A DNA stretch of 64,000 nucleotides. Origin: Marinomonas balearica (GTDB taxonomy: Bacteria; Pseudomonadota; Gammaproteobacteria; Pseudomonadales; Marinomonadaceae). Below the pieces are notes generated by a model. The model searched no databases, was not told where the DNA came from, and saw only the letters and a program-made list of their open reading frames with translations. The stretch's first letter is position 1; each line of letters opens with the position of its first letter. Positions 9,759 to 20,333 of this stretch are shown here, piece after piece. Both the position numbers and the translations under genes were made by a program. Location: the NCBI RefSeq assembly GCF_004362145.1, contig NZ_SNXC01000013.1, positions 269,327-333,326 on the forward strand, written 5' to 3'.

Positions 9759-10363
9759 TATTCGTAACGAACTTCAACACGTCGGTTCAGTTGCCAAGAC
9801 GCATCGTCATGACCGAAAGCAACTGGCACTTCTTCACCGAAGCTAGTTGATTCAATTTGAGACGCAGCAACGCCTTGAATAGTCAAGTAACGAGCAACAG
9901 CCTTAGCACGACGTTCACCCAGAGCCATGTTGTACTCACGAGTGCCACGCTCATCGGCATGACCTTCTAACACTACACGAGCATCTGGGTTAGCAACCAA
10001 GAACGCCGCATGTTTTGCCAATGCTTCACGAGCTTCAGGGCGAACAATTGACTTATCGAAGTCAAAATAGAAAACTGTTTCAACACCCGCTAGTAAGTCC
10101 ACAGCCTGATCAACAGCAGAATCCGCCGCCGCATCATCAACGACAACACTAGTGATGCTGCCATTTTCGCCAGCAGCAAATGAATCGCCAGTTTGACCTT
10201 CTTTACTAGCTGCATCACCACTTTGCTCTTCAGCAGCAGTCGTTGCAGAACCTTCTGCTACCGTTGCAGAAGAATCCGTTTCAGTTGCGTTTGTACTACA
10301 GCCTGCGATCCAAGCCGCAGACAAACCAATCACAGCAAACTTACCTAGTTTGTTTACACTCAT
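9758..10363 (-). CDS. pal: Peptidoglycan-associated lipoprotein Pal
   Basis: Outer-membrane lipoprotein of the Tol-Pal system that holds peptidoglycan. The 201-residue product has a lipobox (AAWIAGC, Cys near 22), an acidic Ser/Ala/Glu-rich linker, and a C-terminal OmpA-like domain ([39 protein letters not shown]). AAGGAG precedes the chosen ATG; a longer reading with 14 more residues would put positive charges ahead of the signal and is unlikely. It is coupled to cpoB through TAATG. Confidence 0.97.
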   Translation of the reverse strand: MSVNKLGKFAVIGLSAAWIAGCSTNATETDSSATVAEGSATTAAEEQSGDAASKEGQTGDSFAAGENGSITSVVVDDAAADSAVDQAVDLLAGVETVFYFDFDKSIVRPEAREALAKHAAFLVANPDARVVLEGHADERGTREYNMALGERRAKAVARYLTIQGVAASQIESTSFGEEVPVAFGHDDASWQLNRRVEVRYE

Positions 10364-10383
10364 TATTCGCTCCTTAATGCGCT

Positions 10384-11682
10384 TTATTTGAAATACGGTG
10401 ACCAAGCAGGTTCACGTACATCACCATTTGATGATGGTAACTTATATTTCACCAAACCATCAACGGAAACTACAGAAAGTATACCTTTATTTCCTTCTGT
10501 TGTTGCATACATAACCATACTTCCATTCGGTGCAATACTCGGAGATTCATCCAAATAAGTTTCCGTCAAAATACTAACTCGACCATTTTTCATATCCTGA
10601 AGCGCAATATGGTAATTTCCTGAGTCTTTTTGAACAGTAACCAAATAGCGACCGTCTGGTGTCATGCGAGCACGAGTATTTGAATCTCCTTCAAATGTCA
10701 CACGCTCAACATCTTTATTTTTTACATCTAAACGATAAATTTGAGGGTTACCGCCACGATCAGACGTAAATATAATACCTTTTCCATCTGGCTCCCAGCT
10801 TGGCTCTGTGTCAATCGCGTAATGATTTGTCATTCGCTCTAGCTTTTGCGTTGCTAAATCAAACACGTACACCTCTGGATTGTTGTCTTTTGATAACACA
10901 ATAGCCAACTTCTTGCCATCTGGCGACCAAGCTGGTGCACCATTTAACCCTCTATATTGCGCAATTTTACTGCGCTTTCCAGTTGCCAACTCTTGAATAA
11001 ATATATTTGGTCTACGGTTATTAAACATGACATAAGTAATAAACCGTCCATTACGACTCCATGACGGAGACAAGATAGGCTCTTTAGATTCAACAATCAC
11101 TTGGGCACGATGGCCATCTGCATCTGCTACTTGAAGCTTATAGTTTGGAGCTGACCTATCACCTTCAGCCGTCACATACAATATACGCGTACTAAACGCA
11201 CCTCGTATCCCAGTTAATGCCTGATAGACTTTATCACTAATAAAATGCGCGGCATCCCTAAAGCTAGAAGGAGTAACTGAAATAACTTCTTTATCACCAA
11301 GACGCTGTTGAGTATTGACGTTTAAAAGCTCGAATGCAACTTGGTAATTTCCATTTGATGCGCTTAATACAGTACCAACCAATATATACTCAGCCTTCAA
11401 TAAGCGCCAATCACGATAAAATACTTTATCAGAAGAACCCGGCTGACTTAACATGGATGTTCGCGGAATACCTTCAAACACTCCACTGCGGAGCAAATCC
11501 CCTTCAACAATCTGTGCAATATCTTCCGGAAGAGGATCAGCTCCAGAATATTGAAAAGGAACAACCGCAATCGGCAGCAGCTGATCTGCCCCACTTGTAA
11601 TCTCGATAACCAGCTGCGCTCTTGCGGATTGAGACAGCACAAGGAAAGCAAAAGTTAACAATAGCGTTTTAAATAACTTCAT
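10384..11682 (-). CDS. tolB: Tol-Pal system periplasmic beta-propeller TolB
   Basis: Periplasmic partner of Pal and TolA. The 432-residue protein has a signal peptide ending SARA before QLVIEI, an alpha/beta N-domain, and a six-bladed propeller seen as repeats such as [55 protein letters not shown] and [13 protein letters not shown]. Length matches E. coli TolB. The start overlaps the tolA stop (TAATG); pal follows after 20 bases. Confidence 0.97.
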   Translation of the reverse strand: MKLFKTLLLTFAFLVLSQSARAQLVIEITSGADQLLPIAVVPFQYSGADPLPEDIAQIVEGDLLRSGVFEGIPRTSMLSQPGSSDKVFYRDWRLLKAEYILVGTVLSASNGNYQVAFELLNVNTQQRLGDKEVISVTPSSFRDAAHFISDKVYQALTGIRGAFSTRILYVTAEGDRSAPNYKLQVADADGHRAQVIVESKEPILSPSWSRNGRFITYVMFNNRRPNIFIQELATGKRSKIAQYRGLNGAPAWSPDGKKLAIVLSKDNNPEVYVFDLATQKLERMTNHYAIDTEPSWEPDGKGIIFTSDRGGNPQIYRLDVKNKDVERVTFEGDSNTRARMTPDGRYLVTVQKDSGNYHIALQDMKNGRVSILTETYLDESPSIAPNGSMVMYATTEGNKGILSVVSVDGLVKYKLPSSNGDVREPAWSPYFK

Positions 11683-12701
11683 TAGTTTCTCAAATCTTGT
11701 GGATTAAAAATTAATTCAACTTGACGGAAATTTCGTTCAAATATGTACGAATCCAGCTTAGACAACTCTTCAATTTGCTCTACTTTATTTACCGCCGCAA
11801 CAGCACTACGATCAAAAGCATCATTCCCGCTGCGTTCTAATATCTGCACTTCACGCACCTCCCCACTTGGTAGGAAGTAGATTCGCAATTTCACTTTCAT
11901 ATTATTACGCGCACTTGGCGGCCTGATCCAAGAAGCAGTGATGCGCTCATTAATTAAACCACTTAACGATTGAACTGCTTGCACCTCATTGGCATCACGC
12001 TCTTTTTGCTCTCGCACTATCTGCTGCTGTCTTTGCTGGTCATCTCGTTTCTTCCTTGCGTCAGCGGCTTTCTTAGCCGTTTCTTCACGCTGACGCGCTA
12101 AGCTTTCTTGCTCAGCCTTTTTCTTTCTTTCTGCATCGCGCTGTTTTTTCAGCTCAGCTTGCTCTTGCTTCCTTTTTTCATCACGAGCTTTTTTCTGTCT
12201 ATCCGCCTTAGCTTTAGCCTCAGCTTTCGCTTTTTCGTTTGCTTTTCTCTTAGCCTCTTCTTTCGCTTTCTTTTTTGCGTCTTCTGCTTTTGCTTTTTCT
12301 TGCGCTTTACGCTGCTTTTCAACTTTTTGTCGTTGAAGCTCTTGGTCGCGCGCCTGATCTGCTTTTTTACGAGCTTCGCTCTGCTTACGCTTTGTTTCCG
12401 CTAACTTCCTTTTTTTCTCAGCAAGCGCTTTCTTTTCTGCCTTTCTTTTCTTTTCCTTATCTGCTTTTTTCTTAGCTTCGTTAGCAGCCTGAGCTGCAGC
12501 GGCCTTGGTCTTCGCTTCTCGTTTACCGATTACCGTTTGAGAGATATCAATAACCGTAGCTTGAACAATCGCAGGCTTCGGCGCGACTTTAGTTTCCTCA
12601 GTGAAATTGACAACAAAAACGCCGCCCACTAAAACAAGAGCATGAAGCGCAATTGCAAACACTACGGGTAACGAGTAATTCTCTTTATCGAGCCATTTCA
12701 T
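11682..12701 (-). CDS. tolA: Tol-Pal system protein TolA
   Basis: Inner-membrane protein that spans the periplasm and transmits energy from TolQR to TolB-Pal. The 339-residue product has a single N-terminal membrane helix ([22 protein letters not shown], about 9-30), a long highly charged Lys/Ala/Glu/Arg helix (about 60-245) and a C-terminal globular domain with the TonB-like pattern [34 protein letters not shown] split over the last 90 residues. The repetitive Lys-Ala codons make this stretch low-complexity. Translation appears coupled to tolB. Confidence 0.95.
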   Translation of the reverse strand: MKWLDKENYSLPVVFAIALHALVLVGGVFVVNFTEETKVAPKPAIVQATVIDISQTVIGKREAKTKAAAAQAANEAKKKADKEKKRKAEKKALAEKKRKLAETKRKQSEARKKADQARDQELQRQKVEKQRKAQEKAKAEDAKKKAKEEAKRKANEKAKAEAKAKADRQKKARDEKRKQEQAELKKQRDAERKKKAEQESLARQREETAKKAADARKKRDDQQRQQQIVREQKERDANEVQAVQSLSGLINERITASWIRPPSARNNMKVKLRIYFLPSGEVREVQILERSGNDAFDRSAVAAVNKVEQIEELSKLDSYIFERNFRQVELIFNPQDLRN

Positions 12702-12704
12702 GCT

Positions 12705-13130
12705 TTATTCTGGCTCCGTAACCAAACCAACGTTCGGCACACCCGCCCCTTGCAATGAAACCATCAGCCCGACCACTTCTCCATAAGAAACATTCTTATC
12801 TCCACGAACCAATACCGGTATATTTGGATTCTGACTCAATATTTTTCGCACACGCGATTGAAGATCAACCAAAGAAATAGGAGCCTGCTCGCCGCCAATA
12901 TCAATAAAGTACTGACCTTTTTTGTCTACAGACGCGATCAAGACATCCGTCTCTTCTTGCTGGATCGGTGACGCGTTGGCATTGGGTAACTCAACATCAA
13001 CACCTTGCGTTAACATTGGTGCGGTTATCATAAAAATGACTAATAACACCAACATAACATCAATATAAGGAACAACGTTTATTTCTGCGACTTGTTTGCG
13101 ATGCGCGCGCCTTCTTCTAGTGCGAGCCAT
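12705..13130 (-). CDS. tolR: Tol-Pal system protein TolR
   Basis: Proton-channel component of the TolQR motor (ExbD/TolR family). The 141-residue protein has one membrane helix around 20-40 with the essential Asp in NVVPYIDVMLVLLVIFMITAP, and a periplasmic domain ending near LVTEPE. Its start overlaps the tolQ stop (TAATG), and tolA begins three bases after its stop. Confidence 0.97.
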   Translation of the reverse strand: MARTRRRRAHRKQVAEINVVPYIDVMLVLLVIFMITAPMLTQGVDVELPNANASPIQQEETDVLIASVDKKGQYFIDIGGEQAPISLVDLQSRVRKILSQNPNIPVLVRGDKNVSYGEVVGLMVSLQGAGVPNVGLVTEPE

Positions 13131-13810
13131 TATGCACCTGCCCCCTCACTCGAATGAACCTTTCGGTGAAGAATACTACTAAACTCGTCAGAGAAATTTT
13201 CATAACTGGATGCTAAATTATCCGCCCCTGCTGAAAAACGATTGTAAGCAATAACTGCAGGAATCGCGGCCGCAAGACCAATCGCTGTCGCAATAAGAGC
13301 TTCTGCGATACCTGGCGCAACCGTCGCAAGCGTTGCCTGCTGCACTTCTGCCAACCCGATAAAGGAATGCATAATCCCCCAAACAGTTCCAAAAAGTCCA
13401 ATATAAGGGCTAATCGAACCAACGGTTGCTAAAAATGGAAGATGTTGGTCTAACTTTTCTTCTTCCTTGTACAGCGCAACTCGCATCGCACGTGCAACCC
13501 CTTCCATCACCGCATCAGGGTCAACATGAGAATTCTGTCGCAAACGCGTAAACTCTCGAATACCTGAAGTGAAAATATTTTCGATTCCTTCAACCTTTCG
13601 TCCGTCGGTAGTCAGTTGTTTGTATAGCTTACTAAGATCTATCCCTGACCAAAACTGATCTTCAAAGCGGTTTCTCACCACTTTTGCACGTTTCAATATG
13701 CGAACACGTTGAAATATCACAATCCAAGAAAACAATGACGCGAGCAGAAGTGTCAACATAACTAACTGAACGACAATACTAGCACTGGCAATAAGCCCCC
13801 AAATCGACAT
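13130..13810 (-). CDS. tolQ: Tol-Pal system protein TolQ
   Basis: Inner-membrane stator subunit (MotA/TolQ/ExbB family). The 226-residue protein has an N-terminal helix (ASIVVQLVMLTLLLASLFSWIVIF) and the paired C-terminal helices with LATVGSISPYIGLFGTVWGIMHSF and PGIAEALIATAIGLAAAIPAVIAYN. GAGGT precedes the ATG. It follows ruvB by only 10 bases; the thioesterase gene ybgC that usually opens the tol operon is absent. Confidence 0.97.
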   Translation of the reverse strand: MSIWGLIASASIVVQLVMLTLLLASLFSWIVIFQRVRILKRAKVVRNRFEDQFWSGIDLSKLYKQLTTDGRKVEGIENIFTSGIREFTRLRQNSHVDPDAVMEGVARAMRVALYKEEEKLDQHLPFLATVGSISPYIGLFGTVWGIMHSFIGLAEVQQATLATVAPGIAEALIATAIGLAAAIPAVIAYNRFSAGADNLASSYENFSDEFSSILHRKVHSSEGAGA

Positions 13811-13820
13811 TTATAACCTC

Positions 13821-14837
13821 TTACTTAAAATCTTCTGACGGTAACTGATAATTAAAGTGCTCGTAAGCACGCTTTGTGACTTGCCTACCGCGCGGAGTCC
13901 GAATGACGAATCCTTGCTGAATAAGAAATGGCTCTATCACATCCTCAATAGTATCTTTATCTTCTCCGACGGCAGCAGCAATGCTGTCTAAGCCAACCGG
14001 ACGACCATCAAACTTCTCTATCATAGTCAATAACATACGACGATCAAGATGATCGAATCCCTGACTGTCTACACTTAACATATCTAATGCACGTCGAGCA
14101 ACCTTTTCTCCAACAACTTCTTCTCCGCCAACCTGCGCAACATCTCGAACCCGGCGCAATAATCGGTTCGCAATCCGCGGCGTGCCCCTTGAACGACGCG
14201 CAACCTCAAAACAGCCACTATCGTCCAAAACGACATCCATCTTATTGGCGGAGCGGCCAACAATGGTTGTCAGAGATTGGACATCGTAAAACTCCAAACG
14301 TTGCACAATTCCAAACCTATCTCTCAAAGGCGACGTAAGGAGTCCTGCCCTTGTTGTTGCCCCTACCAAAGTAAACGGAGGAATTTCTATTTTGATAGAC
14401 CGTGCAGCAGGCCCTTCACCAATCATTATATCAAGCTGATAATCCTCCATCGCCGGATAGAGAACTTCTTCAATCGCTGGACTTAAGCGGTGAATCTCAT
14501 CAATAAAAAGAACATCACCCTCTTCCAAATTCGTCAACAAAGCAGCCAAATCACCTGCGCGCTCTAATACAGGGCCAGATGTCGTCTTTATATCAGCCCC
14601 CATCTCATTCGCCACGATATTCGCAAGCGTCGTTTTACCTAAGCCAGGTGGACCAAAAATCAGGGTATGATCAAGCGGCTCCGAACGCTGGCGGGCCGCC
14701 TGAATGAATATCTCCATTTGTTCACGCACGATCGGCTGACCTATATATTCAGCCAACATCTGTGGCCTAATCGCTCGGTCAACTTGAGACTCTCCGCCTT
14801 GTGTTTGCGAGGAGATTATTCGATCTTGTTCTATCAA
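13821..14837 (-). CDS. ruvB: Holliday junction branch-migration ATPase RuvB
   Basis: AAA+ motor that drives branch migration with RuvA. The 338-residue protein shows Walker A ([11 protein letters not shown]), Walker B (FIDEIHRL), sensor GATTRAG, the arginine-finger region SPLRDRFG and a C-terminal winged helix ([16 protein letters not shown]). The start is a TTG preceded by GAGG at good spacing; there is no ATG before conserved sequence. It sits between ruvA and tolQ with very short gaps. Confidence 0.98.
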   Translation of the reverse strand: MIEQDRIISSQTQGGESQVDRAIRPQMLAEYIGQPIVREQMEIFIQAARQRSEPLDHTLIFGPPGLGKTTLANIVANEMGADIKTTSGPVLERAGDLAALLTNLEEGDVLFIDEIHRLSPAIEEVLYPAMEDYQLDIMIGEGPAARSIKIEIPPFTLVGATTRAGLLTSPLRDRFGIVQRLEFYDVQSLTTIVGRSANKMDVVLDDSGCFEVARRSRGTPRIANRLLRRVRDVAQVGGEEVVGEKVARRALDMLSVDSQGFDHLDRRMLLTMIEKFDGRPVGLDSIAAAVGEDKDTIEDVIEPFLIQQGFVIRTPRGRQVTKRAYEHFNYQLPSEDFK

Positions 14838-14842
14838 CTTGA

Positions 14843-15442
14843 CTACCTCAACATACCTTTTAATGCCGCTTTAATGATGCTTTCACTATTCGACTCATCT
14901 TGTGGCACTTTCGCAACCGCCTTAGCTGCTTCCTGAGGCTTGTACCCCAACGAGACCAAAGCAGCTTCCGCTTCTTGCCTTGGATCTGCTTGAATTTGTT
15001 TTAACACTTTAGGGACGGAAAACAAATCTTGCTTCGCTGCTTGGCCCAACTTATCTCGTAACTCTATTATCAGCCTCTCGGCTGTTTTTTTACCCACTCC
15101 AGGTATCTTCACCAATGCATCGACGTTAGATTCCTGCACATTTTCAATCAATTCATTGGTAGACATACTTGAAAGTATTGCTAATGCCATTTTCGGGCCA
15201 ATACCATTTACCTTGATAAGCACTCTAAATACCGCACGCTCATCTTTAGAATAGAATCCATAAAGAGTGTGGGAATCTTCTTTAACCTGAAGATGCGTAT
15301 GTAATACAACAGTTTCACCAATTGCCGCTAAATCATAAATAGTAGTCATTGACGCATGAACTTCATAACCAACGCCGTTTACATCTACAAGCAGTTCGGG
15401 CGGTACTTTTTCCACTAAGGTTCCAACAATTCTACTTATCAC
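14843..15442 (-). CDS. ruvA: Holliday junction DNA-binding protein RuvA
   Basis: Tetrameric junction-binding partner of RuvB. The 199-residue product begins [12 protein letters not shown], has the OB-fold, two helix-hairpin-helix motifs ([14 protein letters not shown] and [21 protein letters not shown]) and the flexible C-terminal domain ending ALKGMLR. Start is GTG, overlapping the ruvC end by 11 bases. Confidence 0.98.
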   Translation of the reverse strand: MISRIVGTLVEKVPPELLVDVNGVGYEVHASMTTIYDLAAIGETVVLHTHLQVKEDSHTLYGFYSKDERAVFRVLIKVNGIGPKMALAILSSMSTNELIENVQESNVDALVKIPGVGKKTAERLIIELRDKLGQAAKQDLFSVPKVLKQIQADPRQEAEAALVSLGYKPQEAAKAVAKVPQDESNSESIIKAALKGMLR

Positions 15443-15989
15443 TGTATTTCCTCAAATCTGATGCACTCCAACGACCGGAACGCCTACCTGCTCGTTTACC
15501 TATCCCGTATTCTAATCCATCAGACGTTCGCGTATTTGCGTGACACATAGCAATAGCCAGCGCATCGGCTGCATCGGCCTGAGGAGGAGCCGGCAAGCTC
15601 AGTAGCATTTGTACCATTGTCTGAATTTGCACTTTATCTGCATTGCCGTTTCCAGCAATAGATTGCTTAACCCGCCTAGCCGCATATTCATACACTGGCA
15701 AATCAGCAACGCTCGCTGCAACAATCGCAGCGCCGCGAGCCTGACCTAGCTTAAGCGCAGAGCTGGCATTTTTTGCCATAAACACTTCCTCAATTGCGAA
15801 CTCTGAGGGTGAAAACTGAGAAATCAACTCCGATACAGATTCAAAGATTACACGAAGGCGCACAGCAAGGTTTTCATTTGGTAACTTTATACAGCCACTT
15901 GATACATAAACCGTCTTACTGTTTTTTGCGTCTACTACACCATACCCAGTTATGCGAGAACCAGGGTCAATTGCCAATATTCGAGCCAC
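15432..15989 (-). CDS. ruvC: Crossover junction endodeoxyribonuclease RuvC
   Basis: Resolvase that cuts Holliday junctions. The 185-residue protein starts [16 protein letters not shown] with catalytic Asp8, carries [23 protein letters not shown] and the C-terminal acidic pair in [14 protein letters not shown]. Start is GTG. The usual upstream neighbour yebC, found in Pseudomonas and E. coli, is missing; a strong terminator separates ruvC from aspS. Confidence 0.98.
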   Translation of the reverse strand: MARILAIDPGSRITGYGVVDAKNSKTVYVSSGCIKLPNENLAVRLRVIFESVSELISQFSPSEFAIEEVFMAKNASSALKLGQARGAAIVAASVADLPVYEYAARRVKQSIAGNGNADKVQIQTMVQMLLSLPAPPQADAADALAIAMCHANTRTSDGLEYGIGKRAGRRSGRWSASDLRKYSDK

Positions 15990-16058
15990 TCACCGTTCCA
16001 TTTAAAGCCTTCAACAACTGTATATTTGACCAGTTATCAAATCACCTTGCAATTGATT

Positions 16059-16093
16059 CATAAAAAAAGCCGCTAAAAGCGGCTTTTTTTATG
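16059..16093 (-). terminator. Strong rho-independent terminator after aspS
   Basis: A 15-bp perfect stem (CATAAAAAAAGCCGC / GCGGCTTTTTTTATG) with a 5-base loop immediately follows the aspS stop and ends in seven T on the minus strand. It should separate aspS from the ruvCAB-tol transcript. Confidence 0.95.
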
Positions 16094-16104
16094 AAATGAG
16101 CAAA

Positions 16105-17874
16105 TTACTCTGCGACTGGCTTACGTACGCGAATACTCAGCTCTTTTAACTGCTTATCGCTTACATCACCTGGAGCCTGTGTCAAAAGACATGTAGCACT
16201 TTGTGTTTTAGGGAATGCAATCACGTCGCGAATCGAAGAAGAATCTGTCATCAGCATCACAAGACGATCCAAACCAAATGCTAAACCACCGTGTGGCGGC
16301 GCACCATACTTAAGCGCATCCAACAAGAAACCAAATTTTTCTTCTTGTTCTTCTTCACTAATATTCAATAGTTCGAAGACCGTCTGCTGCATTTCTGGCT
16401 GATGGATACGAATAGAACCACCACCCAGTTCGGTACCATTAAGCACCATATCGTATGCCTGAGAAAGTGCCGTAGTTGGATTTGCCTTTAGCTCTTCAGG
16501 CGAACAAGATGGAGCAGTAAATGGGTGGTGAATAGCCGTTACAGCACCATCAGCCAACTCTTCGAACATTGGGAAATCAACAACCCACAAAGGAGCCCAT
16601 TCACATGTATAAAGATTTAGGTCTTCACCTAGCTTGCAACGCAAAGCACCTAACGCTTCGTTCACAACTGTTTCTTTATCAGCACCAAAGAAAATCAAAT
16701 CACCATTTTCAGCCGCTGTACGCTCAAGCAATGCTTTGCGCACCTCAACAGGCAAGAACTTAACAATCGGAGATTGTAGACCTTCTTCAAGATCGTCCTT
16801 ATCGTTGACCTTAATGTAAGCCAACCCTTTCGCACCATAGATACCAACAAACTTAGTGTATGCATCAATTTGCTTACGAGTAAGCGAATTTCCACCTGGT
16901 ACCTTAAGGGCTGCGACACGACCTTTTGGATCTACCGCTGGGCCAGAGAACACTTTAAAATCGACACCTTCCATCAAATCAGAAACAGTCTGAATGGTTA
17001 GAGGGATACGTAAGTCTGGCTTATCACTGCCGTATGTTTCCATTGCTTCAGCATATGGCATACGCGGGAATTCACCGAGGTCAACGTCTTTCAATTCTTT
17101 GAACAAGCTCACGATCATGGATTCTGTCATACCCATAATCGATTCTTCATCCATGAACGACGTTTCAATATCGATCTGTGTAAATTCTGGCTGGCGATCA
17201 GCACGCAGATCTTCATCACGGAAACATTTTGCAATTTGGTAGTATCGATCAAAGCCTGACACCATCAGCATTTGCTTGAACAACTGAGGAGATTGAGGCA
17301 ATGCGAAGAAACTACCTTGGTGCGTGCGACTTGGAACAACATAATCACGCGCGCCTTCAGGAGTTGCACGCGTTAAGATAGGCGTTTCGATATCCAAGAA
17401 TCCATTGTCATCTAGATGACGACGCAACACTGAGGTTACTTTAGAGCGGAAACGTAATTTTTCCTGCATTTCTGGACGACGAAGGTCTACGAAACGGCTT
17501 TTTAGACGGATGTCTTCGCCAACGTTTTGGTGTTCGTCTAACTGGAATGGAGGCGTTTCGGAACGATTTAGTATTTCAAGCTCTTTACCAAGAACTTCAA
17601 TTTCGCCCGTCGTCATATTTGGATTAACAGTACCTTCTGGACGAGCACGAACCAAACCTGAAACTTTAACAACATACTCATTACGAACGCTGTCTGCCAG
17701 TGCAAAACTTTCTGCACGGTCGGGATCAAATACGACTTGTGTAATGCCATCACGGTCACGGATATCAAGAAAGATTACACCACCGTGATCACGGCGACGA
17801 TGTACCCATCCGCACAATGTAATTTCTTCAGAAATATTTTTCGCTGTTAGTTCGCCGCAATAATGGCTGCGCAT
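16105..17874 (-). CDS. aspS: Aspartyl-tRNA synthetase
   Basis: Class II synthetase charging tRNA-Asp. The 589-residue product has the N-terminal OB-fold ([32 protein letters not shown]), motif 2 ([16 protein letters not shown]), the bacterial GAD insertion, and motif 3 ([13 protein letters not shown]). The frame is open 26 codons upstream, but AGGAATAGGAAAC before this ATG and the family-like N-terminus decide the start. The two-residue specificity (discriminating or not) cannot be read by eye. Confidence 0.97.
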   Translation of the reverse strand: MRSHYCGELTAKNISEEITLCGWVHRRRDHGGVIFLDIRDRDGITQVVFDPDRAESFALADSVRNEYVVKVSGLVRARPEGTVNPNMTTGEIEVLGKELEILNRSETPPFQLDEHQNVGEDIRLKSRFVDLRRPEMQEKLRFRSKVTSVLRRHLDDNGFLDIETPILTRATPEGARDYVVPSRTHQGSFFALPQSPQLFKQMLMVSGFDRYYQIAKCFRDEDLRADRQPEFTQIDIETSFMDEESIMGMTESMIVSLFKELKDVDLGEFPRMPYAEAMETYGSDKPDLRIPLTIQTVSDLMEGVDFKVFSGPAVDPKGRVAALKVPGGNSLTRKQIDAYTKFVGIYGAKGLAYIKVNDKDDLEEGLQSPIVKFLPVEVRKALLERTAAENGDLIFFGADKETVVNEALGALRCKLGEDLNLYTCEWAPLWVVDFPMFEELADGAVTAIHHPFTAPSCSPEELKANPTTALSQAYDMVLNGTELGGGSIRIHQPEMQQTVFELLNISEEEQEEKFGFLLDALKYGAPPHGGLAFGLDRLVMLMTDSSSIRDVIAFPKTQSATCLLTQAPGDVSDKQLKELSIRVRKPVAE

Positions 17875-18083
17875 AATGTGTTTCCTATTCCTATCTCTCT
17901 TTGGAGCTGTCACGCAAATGTACGTTTCTCTTAAGATGACCTTTATTTGCAATGGCCAATCTCGTTAGAAAAAGTCTAGATAATTTTTAAAGCACTGCAT
18001 TATATGCGAAGCATTAGCGACTCTCCAGACTTTTACTGATACTAACGAAACTTTTGCCACCCTAAGGTTTGATTTTCTAGAGA

Positions 18084-18569
18084 CTATAAATGAATTTCTA
18101 GAATTTCCGCTGACGTTTCAATACCTGAACGCAGAATAAAAAACTCATCACCCTCACTTTTACCCGCTAAAGACTTACCCAACGGCGAATCAAAAGACAC
18201 CAGCTGCACCCAAACATCCTGCACCAAAATTTTATTTCCACCACATTTAGGTACAAGCAGATAAAATACACTCAAACCGCCAACACCGATCTCAACCAAA
18301 TCTCCGATAGAAACCAAATCATGCTCATCAGACTTCGGCTTCCAGTTTGAAAAAAAATGGAGATCCTCTCTACACTCAACAACCCTTTGGCTTTGTCCGT
18401 GAGCTAAATACGAGTTTTCTAATCCAAACGTGTCGTATTTTGATTCCGCCACACTTTCAGAATCAGTTGCAGCAGCCTTCGCCTGATTTGCCGCAGCCAC
18501 AGCACCGTCAAGCCTCTCCTGAAAAAACACAGGCAACAGCACCAAGAGCCTTTCTTTTAATCTCATCAT
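18084..18569 (-). CDS. GreA/GreB-like transcript-cleavage-factor family protein
   Basis: The 161-residue product has a charged helical N-terminal part with AAANQAKAAATDSESVAESKYDTFGLENSYLAHGQSQRV split across about 25-65 and a C-terminal FKBP-like GreA/GreB motif (VSFDSPLGKSLAGKSEGDEF near 135-155). This architecture is seen in short GreA/GreB-related proteins of Gammaproteobacteria; the acidic coiled-coil tip that true Gre factors insert into the polymerase channel is not obvious. The start is uncertain: in-frame ATGs at 18611, 18593 and 18569 all lack a good Shine-Dalgarno sequence. I chose the one matching relatives. It lies downstream of the cysDN operon past a terminator. Confidence 0.6.
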   Translation of the reverse strand: MMRLKERLLVLLPVFFQERLDGAVAAANQAKAAATDSESVAESKYDTFGLENSYLAHGQSQRVVECREDLHFFSNWKPKSDEHDLVSIGDLVEIGVGGLSVFYLLVPKCGGNKILVQDVWVQLVSFDSPLGKSLAGKSEGDEFFILRSGIETSAEILEIHL

Positions 18570-18619
18570 ATTCAATACAGATTTTTCATACATACCAACC
18601 CAAGGAAGCATTCTAGAAT

Positions 18620-18654
18620 AAAAAAACGCCCGATGGGATACATCGAGCGTTTTT
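18620..18654 (-). terminator. Rho-independent terminator after cysN
   Basis: AAAAACGC and CGATG pair with CATCG and GCGTTTTT, with one mismatch, about 50 bases past the cysN stop, giving a T run on the minus strand. It ends the cysD-cysN transcript. Confidence 0.85.
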
Positions 18655-18701
18655 AGCTATTTGGCAAGCCGCGCATCTAGCAAATGCGCTAAACCATTAT
18701 C

Positions 18702-20315
18702 TTACAACCGAACTAGCGCGGCGATCTCTTCGACAGCAGCGGCCACATCCGCAACATCGATGTCGTTATCAGCACCCACTTCAGCATCCGTAATGACAAT
18801 AACACCTGTCTCACTTAGCAACGACACCTGCTCAGCAGTTAAACCGGACCTAACAAGTGCAACCAAACCAGAACGCAATAATGCACGCTCCAAAGCAACA
18901 CCGTTTTCGACCAATGCCGACGTCGCTTTGATTACAGCAGGCTTTTGACCTAAGCGAGCAGCTCGGTCTTCTGCAGTAACTGGCGCATCTTCATTGATAT
19001 CCGCTAATTCCTGCTCAACCATGCCAGCACCCACTGTCACGTTCGTTAAACGATCGATAACAATCAATGCACCCGTTAAGCGACTATCTTGATAACGATC
19101 GAATGCTACCGGCGCATCAAACTGAATAGTACAGTCTGCAATACCATTTAATTCAAGTGCATCTATATCGCTGGTTTCAAGCGTATTAACATCAACCCTA
19201 TGGTTAAAGTGATGCACTTTACCCGGAACAGTTTGCGTGCCCAATTTAAAGTCATACAACTTACCAGGCACTAGGTCCTGCTCTGACATCCACACAATGG
19301 ATGCGCGAAGTGTCGAACTCATCAAAGGCTCTTCGCCCTTGTGAGACAACATGTCTCCACGACTAATATCGATTTCGTCAGCAAGCGTGATGGTAACGGC
19401 CTGACCCGCTTTTGCTGTTTCTAGACTGCCATCATAAGTAACGATATCCGCTACGGTAGACGTTTTACCGGACGGCAAAGCAACAACTTCATCACCTTTT
19501 TGTATTTGACCTGCTGCAATGGTTCCTGCAAAACCGCGGAAATCAAGATTCGGACGATTCACATACTGAACAGGAAAACGGAACGCATCTTTCTTAACAT
19601 TTCGATTAATTTGCACCGTTTCGAGAATCGCCATTAGCGGCTGACCTTGATACCAAGGAGTCTGTTCAGAAAGGTTTACAACATTATCACCCTGAAGAGC
19701 AGACATTGGCACAAACTGAATATCTTCAGGTGTTCGATCACCAAGCTGCTCTACGAACGCAAGATAATCGGCACGTATTTCATTGAATTTCTCTTCCGAG
19801 AAATCAACCAAATCCATTTTATTAATTGCAACAACAACGTGTTTAATACCCAAAAGAGCAGCAATATAGCTGTGGCGACGAGTTTGGGTTTGAACACCAT
19901 AACGAGCGTCGATTAGGATAATGGCCAAATCACATGTGGAAGCACCTGTCGCCATATTGCGAGTATACTGCTCATGCCCAGGTGTGTCCGCAATGATAAA
20001 TTTGCGCTTTTCAGTGGAGAAATAACGATACGCAACATCGATTGTAATCCCCTGTTCGCGCTCGGCCTGCAAGCCATCTACAAGCAAAGCCAAATCCACT
20101 TCTTCACCTTGAGTACCTGACTTTTTACTGTCACGTTTCACAGCATCAAGATGATCTTCATAAATAAGCTTAGAATCATGCAACAATCGACCGATTAGTG
20201 TACTTTTACCATCGTCTACATTACCGCAAGTCAATAAACGCAACAGGTCTTTTTCTTCATGTTGCTTCAAGTAGCCAAGGATGTCTTGACTGATAAGTTC
20301 TGATTGATGAGACAT
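18702..20315 (-). CDS. cysN: Sulfate adenylyltransferase subunit 1 (CysN GTPase) with C-terminal extension
   Basis: GTPase subunit of ATP sulfurylase that, with CysD, makes adenylylsulfate for assimilation. The 537-residue protein has EF-Tu-like G motifs: [21 protein letters not shown] and NKMDLVD, then two beta-barrel domains. E. coli CysN has 475 residues. Here residues from about 446 form an extra tail beginning [12 protein letters not shown], which resembles the linker and first strand of a fused CysC (APS kinase), but no P-loop follows and only about 80 residues remain. It lies 18 bases behind cysD. Confidence 0.95.
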   Translation of the reverse strand: MSHQSELISQDILGYLKQHEEKDLLRLLTCGNVDDGKSTLIGRLLHDSKLIYEDHLDAVKRDSKKSGTQGEEVDLALLVDGLQAEREQGITIDVAYRYFSTEKRKFIIADTPGHEQYTRNMATGASTCDLAIILIDARYGVQTQTRRHSYIAALLGIKHVVVAINKMDLVDFSEEKFNEIRADYLAFVEQLGDRTPEDIQFVPMSALQGDNVVNLSEQTPWYQGQPLMAILETVQINRNVKKDAFRFPVQYVNRPNLDFRGFAGTIAAGQIQKGDEVVALPSGKTSTVADIVTYDGSLETAKAGQAVTITLADEIDISRGDMLSHKGEEPLMSSTLRASIVWMSEQDLVPGKLYDFKLGTQTVPGKVHHFNHRVDVNTLETSDIDALELNGIADCTIQFDAPVAFDRYQDSRLTGALIVIDRLTNVTVGAGMVEQELADINEDAPVTAEDRAARLGQKPAVIKATSALVENGVALERALLRSGLVALVRSGLTAEQVSLLSETGVIVITDAEVGADNDIDVADVAAAVEEIAALVRL

Positions 20316-20333
20316 TCTTATACCACTCCGAAA

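Noticed and set aside
12108..12475. Phe/Leu-rich hydrophobic frames opposite tolA
   Set aside because: Complement of the Lys/Ala/Glu coding repeats of TolA, not membrane protein genes.
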